Assembly: GCA_003230355.1 (NCBI GenBank)
Contig: QIDD01000091.1
Location: 1 to 5,176 of the forward strand
Length of the DNA stretch: 5,176 bases
DNA from: Methanobacteriota archaeon
Lineage (GTDB): Archaea > Hydrothermarchaeota > Hydrothermarchaeia > Hydrothermarchaeales > SZUA-236
Direction: 5' to 3'
The position numbers were made by a program, and so were the translations under genes. The notes beneath the pieces are model-generated. The model saw only the letters and a list, made by a program, of their open reading frames with translations, was not told the DNA's origin and did not search any database. Shown in pieces: positions 1-5,176 of this stretch. Positions within the stretch are counted from its first letter, which is position 1. The number at the start of each line of letters is the position of its first letter.

Positions 1-886
1 AAAACCCCTGTAAAACCCCATCTTCGACTAGAATCGTTTTCTGCGCCGAAACGCCTTCATCGTCAAAAGGCTCAGTCATAAGCCCGCCCCTGAGCGTGGC
101 ATCATCAACTATATTGAGCTTTGAAAAAATCTCTTCACCAACCTGTTCGCCGAGCATTGATCTACCCCTCTGCACGCTGTCAGCGCTAAAAGACGGGGCA
201 AGCGTGTTTTCAAAGAGATCAGACACTGCCATGGGCCTGAGAACAACGCGCGTCCGCCCAGTGTCAACTGGACCGGGATTGAGCGAGTCATTTGCCAGCC
301 TGCAGGCAGCATCCCCAACCAAGCCTGCGTCGATGTCTTTTTCCCGTGACACCTCATAGTGAAATCCAGTAGACTGCTCCACACCAGTTGCAACGGTTCC
401 AAGATAGGCTGCAAGCGTGAACTCCGACTTCTCAGCCCACAGCCCATGTGTGTTTGCAACAGTGATTTTTGACGTGCCCCATGAAACAGTTCCAGTCGTG
501 GCATGAAGCTCTTTGTAATCCTTGGCGGGGGAGACGAGCTGTTTTGCCATCTCAATTCCCTCGTCAACAGTCATCTCAATTTCAGACATGGCATTTTCCT
601 CGGCCTTCACCTTCATCTGCTGCGCTAAACCTTGGAACTCATCTTTTTGCGACGCGCCGGCAATCTTAACAGCCTTTTCAGCAGCGTTCAAGTCGAGTTT
701 GTTAGTGAAATAAAAACCCATCTTCGAGCCGATTATCACACGAACCCCGTAGCCGGTTGTACTCTTCTCCTTGAAAGACTCGATTTCAGACCGCGTCGTC
801 TTTATTGTCGTGCTTTTTGATTTAACTGAAAATATCTCAGCCTCATCAGCCGCCTCACTGAGCCGCTTTAAAACTGTTTCAATCAT
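1..886 (-). CDS. tldE: TldE/PmbA, non-catalytic subunit of TldD/TldE protease (C-terminus cut by window edge)
   Basis: This is the partner subunit of the TldD/TldE cytoplasmic metalloprotease, which in E. coli matures microcin B17 and helps degrade the antitoxin CcdA. My translation from the ATG at 886 stays open for 295 residues to the left edge. The family usually has about 430 to 450 residues, so roughly the last third is outside the window. Residues 43-50 (TTGYGVRV) match the same positions of the upstream TldD, and residues 275-295 (DDEG, AQKTILVEDGVLQGF) match TldD 282-302. Where TldD has its zinc motif HEALGH, this protein has FENTLAPSFSAD (225-236) and no HExxxH, as expected for TldE, which does not bind the catalytic metal. 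The start codon overlaps the tldD stop as ATGA, so translation is probably coupled. A G-run (893-898) lies 6 nt upstream as a weak ribosome binding site. The frame is intact, and the identification is firm. Confidence 0.95.
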   Translation of the reverse strand, partial: MIETVLKRLSEAADEAEIFSVKSKSTTIKTTRSEIESFKEKSTTGYGVRVIIGSKMGFYFTNKLDLNAAEKAVKIAGASQKDEFQGLAQQMKVKAEENAMSEIEMTVDEGIEMAKQLVSPAKDYKELHATTGTVSWGTSKITVANTHGLWAEKSEFTLAAYLGTVATGVEQSTGFHYEVSREKDIDAGLVGDAACRLANDSLNPGPVDTGRTRVVLRPMAVSDLFENTLAPSFSADSVQRGRSMLGEQVGEEIFSKLNIVDDATLRGGLMTEPFDDEGVSAQKTILVEDGVLQGF

Positions 887-2229
887 CCTGCGCCCCCCAC
901 TGCAGCGGTTGTTCGGATATGGGCGCCGCCATCACCCACAGGCACGCTCTGACCTTCTTTACCGCAGAACCCGATGTGAGAATCAAAGCTGCGGCCCACC
1001 CCGTCCACATCTTTTAGTATTCGCAGTATCTCGCCTGAAAGCGCTACATCCTTTACAGCCGATGTGATCTCGCCTTTTTCAATGAGAAATCCTTCCTCTG
1101 CGCTGAACTGAAAAACACCTTTTGCCGGGTCCACCTCACCGCCCTTAGAACCAAGGAGATAAACACCGTAGTCAATGCCTTCAAAAAGCTCATCCAGCTC
1201 CTGATCCCTGGGCTCCAGAAAAGTGTTACTCATCCGCACAATCGGCAGATAGTCAAAACCCTGGGCGCGGGCATTACCCGTGTTTTCCATCTCCAACGTT
1301 GAAGAGGTCTCACGTGAATGCAAAAACCCCTTTAAAACACCCTTTTCAACAAGCATAGTCTTCTGCGCCTTCGTGCCCTCATCATCATAAAAATAGAATC
1401 CAAAGCTGCCAGGGATCGTGGAATCGTCATAAACCGTTACCTGCTCTGATGCTATTGTCTCGCCAAGCCGGCCTTCAAGTAGGGATTCACCCTGAATTAT
1501 GTGGTCTGCCTCAACAGCGTGACCAAGCGCCTCATGTATAAAAACACCTGTGAGAAGCGGGTCGAGAACAACCTTGAATCTACCGCTTGGAGCCTGCTTC
1601 GCGTCAAGGAGTCGAAGCGCCTTGTCAGCAGCACCCCCGGCGAAGGCTTCAGGGCCTTTCAAGTATTCGAAGCCCGCTGTTGCGCCCGCTCTCTCAGATC
1701 CAAACTGCAGAGCGCCGTTTTTCTTTGCAAAAACACCTCCGAAAAAAGCGACCTTCGTAGTTTCAGACTCGATTCGCGCACCCTCAGAACTGGCATAAAA
1801 ACCTTTGATCTTGCTGTCAAAATAGGTAAAGGATGAGCTTACCACGTGCTCACGGCCTTTAACCGCCTTATAAGCCCGCTGCCCAAACTCGATCTTCTCC
1901 TCAAGCGAAACATCAAGGGGTTCAACTTTTACAGGCGTTTTCACCCTGTCCACCGGCCCCTCCACAGGTGTGAAGGCAATCTCTTTTTTTCCTGCCTGAG
2001 CAGCTCGATGCGCCCGACCGACAGCATCCAAGAGTTCGTCCGGGTCATTGACACTTGCAAAACCCCATATCCGGTCAAGCACACGCACGCCAAACCCCGC
2101 CGTTGCGCCAAGACTGATATCCTTTGCAACACCATCCTTTGTGACAATACTTGTACTCTCCCGCTCCTGAAAAGTAATATCAATAAATCGAGCGGATATC
2201 TCAAGCGCCTTATCAAGTCCGTCAAGCAT
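883..2229 (-). CDS. tldD: TldD, zinc metalloprotease catalytic subunit
   Basis: This is the catalytic subunit of the TldD/TldE heterodimeric protease (peptidase family U62/PmbA-TldD fold), which cuts unfolded or small peptides inside a closed cavity. It has 448 residues, close to the usual 450 to 480, and looks complete. The N-terminal domain has the family block TAGFGVRV (43-50). The zinc motif HExxxH is HEALGH at residues 232-237, followed by AVEAD. The third metal ligand is expected to be C422 in FCGKEGQSVPVG (421-432), a block strongly conserved in TldD proteins, and the protein ends with the typical TAAVGGAG. The DDEG motif is at 282-285. The start at 2229 is supported by GAGG seven bases upstream. 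The gene begins 18 nt after the lonB stop and overlaps tldE by four bases, which suggests one transcript. There is no signal peptide, so a cytoplasmic location is inferred. All key residues are present. Confidence 0.97.
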   Translation of the reverse strand: MLDGLDKALEISARFIDITFQERESTSIVTKDGVAKDISLGATAGFGVRVLDRIWGFASVNDPDELLDAVGRAHRAAQAGKKEIAFTPVEGPVDRVKTPVKVEPLDVSLEEKIEFGQRAYKAVKGREHVVSSSFTYFDSKIKGFYASSEGARIESETTKVAFFGGVFAKKNGALQFGSERAGATAGFEYLKGPEAFAGGAADKALRLLDAKQAPSGRFKVVLDPLLTGVFIHEALGHAVEADHIIQGESLLEGRLGETIASEQVTVYDDSTIPGSFGFYFYDDEGTKAQKTMLVEKGVLKGFLHSRETSSTLEMENTGNARAQGFDYLPIVRMSNTFLEPRDQELDELFEGIDYGVYLLGSKGGEVDPAKGVFQFSAEEGFLIEKGEITSAVKDVALSGEILRILKDVDGVGRSFDSHIGFCGKEGQSVPVGDGGAHIRTTAAVGGAG

Positions 2230-2236
2230 TGCCCAG

Positions 2237-2240
2237 CCTC
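2237..2240 (-). promoter_or_regulatory. Ribosome binding site of tldD
   Basis: On the minus strand GAGG stands seven bases before the ATG at 2229. It lies inside the 18-nt gap between the lonB stop codon and tldD. It supports the chosen tldD start and suggests that tldD is translated from the lonB transcript by its own initiation. This is the clearest Shine-Dalgarno site in the window. Confidence 0.65.
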
Positions 2241-2247
2241 AACCAGC

Positions 2248-4170
2248 TTAAAGAACGTGTTTTTTAACAGCAACCTTCGAGAGGTTCTTTGGCTTTGGAA
2301 TCAATGTTTTAATCCGCTCCAAAAGACTTTCCCTTTCGGCTCCGCTTGTAAGCGCGTGTTCAAGGACCTCGGAGAGATTTTTCACAGTGATAATTTCTAT
2401 CTTCTTCTTAGACCCCTTATCGAGGAGTACGTCGCTTGCATTTCCTGCAGGAATTATAACCTTCTTTAGCCCTGCTGCAATCGCTGCTTCGATCTTCGCA
2501 GTGACACCTCCCACAGGAAGAACATCGCCCCGAACACTTAGTGAGCCTGTCATTGCAAGAGTTTGATCAATCGGGATGTCCTCGAGAGCCGAGATAACTG
2601 CTGTTGCGACAGCAATTGATGCGCTGTCCCCATCTACTCCCCCGTGTGCTTGAACAAATTGGATATGGATATCATAGTTAGATATGTCTCTTTCGGTATG
2701 CTTTTTTATTAGCGCTGAAACGTTCTGAATTGCTTCTCTAGCAATTGTTTGAAGCTCGCCTGTTGCGATTATTTTACCGTCATCACGGCTTTGCGCCGGG
2801 GCAACCTCTGCTGCTATTGGCATCACAATGCCGCTATCAGTTGACCCGCCCATAACCGCAAGTCCGTTTATCCGTCCCACTTCCTCACCCTCAGTGAGAT
2901 AAACATCATATTCTTTTTTCACGCTGATATATCGATCCGCAACCTGCTGCTCAAGAGACTTAGAAATATTCTTCGCAGCCCGCACGTGCTTGGCAGTAAC
3001 AATCTCTGCATCCTCATTAACAGCAACATCGCCTGCAGCCCGGATAAGCCCGCCAAGACCCCGGAGCTTAAGCGTGATCTTCCCCCGGCGGCCGCTCATC
3101 TTCTTGGCCAGGCGGAGGATCTCGATTACTGCATCCCTTTGGAAGTGCGGGATTTTGCCGTCCTTTTTGACTTCCTGAGCAACGACCCGCACAATCTTGT
3201 TACGATTCACCAAGTTATCAGCCATCACATCCTTCATATATATCTCATAACCATAACCCCTGATTCTGGACCTGAGCGCTGGGTGCATGTCTTTAATCAC
3301 CCCAAGGTTTCCCGCCGCGATAAGCACGAATTCACAGGGAACAGGCTGGGTCCGAACCATTGCACCTGAGCTTCTTTCGCTCTGGCCGGTGATCGGGTAT
3401 TTCCTCTCCTGAAGTGCTGTGAGAAGGCTCTGCTGAGAATGTAGGTCAAGCGTGCGGATCTCATCAATGAAAAGCACGCCTTTATTAGCGCGGTGGATTG
3501 CGCCTGCTTCCACAAGTTCGTGAGACGCTGTTTCTAGCCCGCCTGACTGGAACGGATCATGGCGGACATCGCCGAGTAGCGCGCCTGCATGTGAGCCTGT
3601 GGCGTCTATAAATGGAACGGTGGTTTCCTTAGCATTATTCACAAGCACCTTCGGAACCATAACCTCGTCTTTAACCTTCACATACTGCCGGAGCATGAAT
3701 AAAAATGTGGTTGCAATAATGCCTCCGAATAATATGAGAGGCTGCTGTAAAATGAGGGCGTAATAAATCACCATCACAAGTATGAGTATAAGCGCCATTT
3801 TAAAGAAGAGGTTGATCGGTGCTTCGGCCTTTTTCTTCTGTTCTTTATACTTATTAATTATCTTCTCACTCTCGCCTGCCTTCACACTCTCGATACGCGG
3901 CGTGTTCTTGTCATCAGGATTTGGATAAACCAATATGTCCTCTAGCTCCTCAACAGGCAGCAGTTCGCTCATCCCCAGGCCGAGCATGCTCTTTCCTGTT
4001 CCAGGGTCGCCGATGAGCATGATATGGCGTTTCTGCTTCGCCGCCTTTTTCATTATCTCGACAGCTGTTTCCTGCCCGATTACCTGGTCGATAAGCTTTT
4101 CAGGAACTTCAATATCTTCTGTGGTTTCAAAATCCATTAGCTTCAATTTATCTTGCCCCTTAACGTACAT
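2248..4170 (-). CDS. lonB: LonB, membrane-anchored archaeal ATP-dependent Lon protease
   Basis: This AAA+ serine protease unfolds and degrades misfolded or regulatory proteins at the cytoplasmic face of the membrane. It has 640 residues, within the usual 620 to 700 of archaeal LonB. The Walker A motif GDPGTGKS is at 54-61 and Walker B GVLFIDEI at 231-238. Two hydrophobic segments, about 121-140 and 144-160, lie between them, which is the LonB membrane anchor. Sensor 1 is near N288, candidate arginine fingers lie in HPALRSRIRG (296-305), and the sensor 2 helix falls around 361-382. The protease domain has catalytic S516 in GVDGDSAS and K559 in GGVTAKIEAA, the Ser-Lys dyad spaced as in the family. 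No N-terminal substrate domain of the bacterial LonA type is present. The ATG at 4170 is the first after an in-frame TAG. Met12 (4137) is a possible alternative start, because family similarity begins about there and neither start has a strong ribosome binding site. It is first in a likely operon with tldD and tldE. Confidence 0.97.
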   Translation of the reverse strand: MYVKGQDKLKLMDFETTEDIEVPEKLIDQVIGQETAVEIMKKAAKQKRHIMLIGDPGTGKSMLGLGMSELLPVEELEDILVYPNPDDKNTPRIESVKAGESEKIINKYKEQKKKAEAPINLFFKMALILILVMVIYYALILQQPLILFGGIIATTFLFMLRQYVKVKDEVMVPKVLVNNAKETTVPFIDATGSHAGALLGDVRHDPFQSGGLETASHELVEAGAIHRANKGVLFIDEIRTLDLHSQQSLLTALQERKYPITGQSERSSGAMVRTQPVPCEFVLIAAGNLGVIKDMHPALRSRIRGYGYEIYMKDVMADNLVNRNKIVRVVAQEVKKDGKIPHFQRDAVIEILRLAKKMSGRRGKITLKLRGLGGLIRAAGDVAVNEDAEIVTAKHVRAAKNISKSLEQQVADRYISVKKEYDVYLTEGEEVGRINGLAVMGGSTDSGIVMPIAAEVAPAQSRDDGKIIATGELQTIAREAIQNVSALIKKHTERDISNYDIHIQFVQAHGGVDGDSASIAVATAVISALEDIPIDQTLAMTGSLSVRGDVLPVGGVTAKIEAAIAAGLKKVIIPAGNASDVLLDKGSKKKIEIITVKNLSEVLEHALTSGAERESLLERIKTLIPKPKNLSKVAVKKHVL

Positions 4171-4211
4171 GAGATGATAAGTCTAACGTAGTCAACTTTA
4201 TGGAAATCACA

Positions 4212-4226
4212 CTTATATAGCTTGTT
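4212..4226 (-). promoter_or_regulatory. Archaeal promoter (BRE/TATA) of the lonB-tldD-tldE operon
   Basis: Reading the minus strand, AACAAGC (a possible BRE) is followed by TATATAAG at 4219-4212, a very good archaeal TATA box. At the usual distance of about 25 bases, transcription would start near 4190 and leave a leader of about 20 nt before the lonB ATG at 4170. The core CTTATATAG is nearly symmetrical, so TBP could also bind in the other direction toward prs. The position is inferred from sequence only. Confidence 0.6.
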
Positions 4227-4248
4227 ATAGGGGTTTTCGAAACTGAGA

Positions 4249-4266
4249 TGGAGGGGTTGGAGGGGT
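4249..4266. repeat. Perfect tandem 9-bp repeat between the divergent promoters, possible operator
   Basis: TGGAGGGGT occurs twice with no gap (4249-4257 and 4258-4266). A related AGGGGT is found at 4229-4234. The repeat lies about 30 bp upstream of the lonB TATA box and about 10 bp upstream of the candidate prs BRE/TATA, where an archaeal activator or repressor could reach either promoter. The G-runs could also form a two-tier quadruplex on the plus strand. The repeat is certain, but its role is inference. Confidence 0.5.
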
Positions 4267-4273
4267 GTTTCTT

Positions 4274-4288
4274 GTAAAGTTTTAAGTA
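4274..4288 (+). promoter_or_regulatory. Candidate promoter (BRE/TATA) of prs
   Basis: GTAAAG (4274-4279) resembles a BRE and is followed by the A/T-rich box TTTTAAGTA (4280-4288). Its centre is about 28 bases before the prs ATG, so transcription would begin at or just before the start codon and give a leaderless or nearly leaderless mRNA. This fits the lack of a good ribosome binding site. The box is weaker than the lonB one. A start from the near-symmetrical TATA at 4213-4220, giving a leader of about 70 nt, cannot be excluded. Confidence 0.4.
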
Positions 4289-4311
4289 CTTCAATTTCAG
4301 ATGAAGAGCTT

Positions 4312-5175
4312 ATGATAGTTATAGGTGGCAGTTCATCACAAATGCTTGCGCGGGAGGTCGCGGGGGCGCTTGGCTGTGAGCTGGGCAGCGCTGTGATAAA
4401 GCGGTTTCCGGACGGCGAGAAATATGTGAAGGTTGATAGCAAAGTTGAGGGGGAGGATGTGGTTGTTGTTCAGTCCACATCGCGGCCGCAGGATGAAAAT
4501 CTAATCGAGCTTTTTCTCATGCTTGACGCCCTGTCCGATCAGTGGGCGGATGTGACCGCTGTACTACCTTATTATGGCTATGGCAGACAAGACAAATCCT
4601 TTGCTGCGGGCGAGGCTGTTGCTGCTCGAACAATCGCCAAACACATTGAAGTCTCCGCCCGCAGATTCATCACAATCAACCCTCATAAAAAATATATCCT
4701 CGATTATTTCAAGATACCCTCGGTGTCGGTTGACGCTTCAAGCTTGATTGGCGAGTACTTTAGAGAACGGGATTTGAACCAGCCAGTTGTAGTGGCTCCT
4801 GACGCGGGGGCGCGGGACATGGCCCAGCGTGTCGCTGACTCTCTGGGATGTGAGTGCGCGAACTGCGAGAAAAAACGCCTTGGACCAGGCAAGGTAATTA
4901 CATCGGCTGAAAACATTAGCCTCGACGGAAACGATGTGCTCATAGTTGACGACATCATCGACTCAGGCGGAACCATCGTGGAATCAGCTAAGGCGCTGCG
5001 CAGTAGAGGAGCGGGAAATATCTACGTTGCATGCGTACACCCTGTGTTCACGGGAGCGGCGAGCGAACGGATAAGTAGGATCGCAGACGAGCTTGTGGCC
5101 ACAAACACGATCCAGACAGAGTACAGCAAAATCTCTGTTGCGGGGCTGATTGCAGATGCTGTGAAAAGGGGATGA
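4312..5175 (+). CDS. prs: Ribose-phosphate diphosphokinase (PRPP synthetase), archaeal type
   Basis: This cytoplasmic enzyme transfers diphosphate from ATP to ribose 5-phosphate, making PRPP for purine, pyrimidine, histidine, tryptophan and NAD synthesis. It has 287 residues, the length of archaeal enzymes (about 280 to 290) and shorter than the roughly 315 of bacterial ones. Visible motifs are FPDGE (32-36), RPQDEN (58-63), the ATP-site segment YYGYGRQDK (87-95), NPH (123-125), the diphosphate loop PDAGARD (163-169), the flexible catalytic loop KKRLGPGK (187-194) and the ribose-phosphate loop VLIVDDIIDSGGT (209-221). Two phosphoribosyltransferase-like domains are therefore complete. The ATG at 4312 is the first possible start: no in-frame ATG, GTG or TTG exists upstream back to a TAG at 4228. 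Only a weak purine run precedes it, so initiation may be leaderless. The three cysteines C180, C182 and C185 just before the catalytic loop are unusual. It is divergent from lonB and ends one base before the window edge. Confidence 0.97.
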   Translation: MIVIGGSSSQMLAREVAGALGCELGSAVIKRFPDGEKYVKVDSKVEGEDVVVVQSTSRPQDENLIELFLMLDALSDQWADVTAVLPYYGYGRQDKSFAAGEAVAARTIAKHIEVSARRFITINPHKKYILDYFKIPSVSVDASSLIGEYFRERDLNQPVVVAPDAGARDMAQRVADSLGCECANCEKKRLGPGKVITSAENISLDGNDVLIVDDIIDSGGTIVESAKALRSRGAGNIYVACVHPVFTGAASERISRIADELVATNTIQTEYSKISVAGLIADAVKRG

Positions 5176-5176
5176 C

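Noticed and set aside
109..567. Minus-strand open frame of 152 codons inside tldE
   Set aside because: It is on the same strand as tldE but in another frame. The tldE frame reads through the whole stretch without a break and matches the family, so this is a shadow, not a frameshifted gene.
1501..1836. Plus-strand open frame of 111 codons inside tldD
   Set aside because: It is antisense to the TldD region that includes the zinc motif. The sense frame explains all conservation, and no ribosome binding site or family match is visible.
1846..2469. Plus-strand open frame of 207 codons across the tldD/lonB junction
   Set aside because: It lies wholly antisense to two firmly identified genes, crosses their boundary, resembles no known family and is rich in residues typical of reverse-strand shadows.
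2986..3369. Plus-strand open frame of 127 codons inside lonB
   Set aside because: It is antisense to the LonB AAA+ domain and has no recognisable domain or start signal.
3670..3860. Possible separate small membrane protein from the hydrophobic stretch in lonB
   Set aside because: The two hydrophobic segments are in frame with the LonB AAA+ domain and sit between Walker A and Walker B, which is the normal LonB membrane anchor.
4143..4442. Minus-strand open frame of 99 codons across the lonB-prs intergenic region
   Set aside because: It covers both promoters and the prs start on the opposite strand, and its protein has no recognisable feature. It would need a promoter inside prs.

Overview
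The window looks like chromosomal DNA from an archaeon, most likely a euryarchaeon. The evidence is a membrane-anchored LonB protease with two transmembrane segments inserted in its AAA+ domain, a short archaeal-type PRPP synthetase of 287 residues, and TATA-like boxes upstream of genes that lack strong ribosome binding sites. I cannot fix the genus from sequence alone. Coding density is high, with four protein genes and one short intergenic region. I see no RNA gene, mobile element, CRISPR array or phage gene.

From about 4190 down to base 1, three minus-strand genes sit head to tail: lonB (4170 to 2248), tldD (2229 to 883) and tldE/pmbA (886 to beyond the left edge, so its C-terminus is missing). 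An 18-nt gap containing a GAGG ribosome binding site separates lonB from tldD. tldD and tldE overlap by the four bases ATGA. This has the form of one proteolysis operon: a membrane-bound ATP-dependent Lon protease that unfolds and cuts proteins, followed by both subunits of the TldD/TldE metalloprotease, which acts on unfolded or small peptides.

Bases 4171 to 4311 form a divergent promoter region. It holds a clear TATA box for lonB on the minus strand, a weaker TATA/BRE candidate close to the prs start on the plus strand, and between them a perfect tandem 9-bp G-rich repeat that could be a regulator site.

On the plus strand, 4312 to 5175 encodes a complete ribose-phosphate diphosphokinase (PRPP synthetase), the source of PRPP for nucleotide, histidine and tryptophan synthesis. 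It carries an unusual cluster of three cysteines beside its catalytic loop.

The genes are conserved housekeeping families and I found no wholly new system. The points most worth following are the lonB-tldD-tldE gene arrangement, the tandem repeat between the divergent promoters, and the cysteine cluster in PRPP synthetase.
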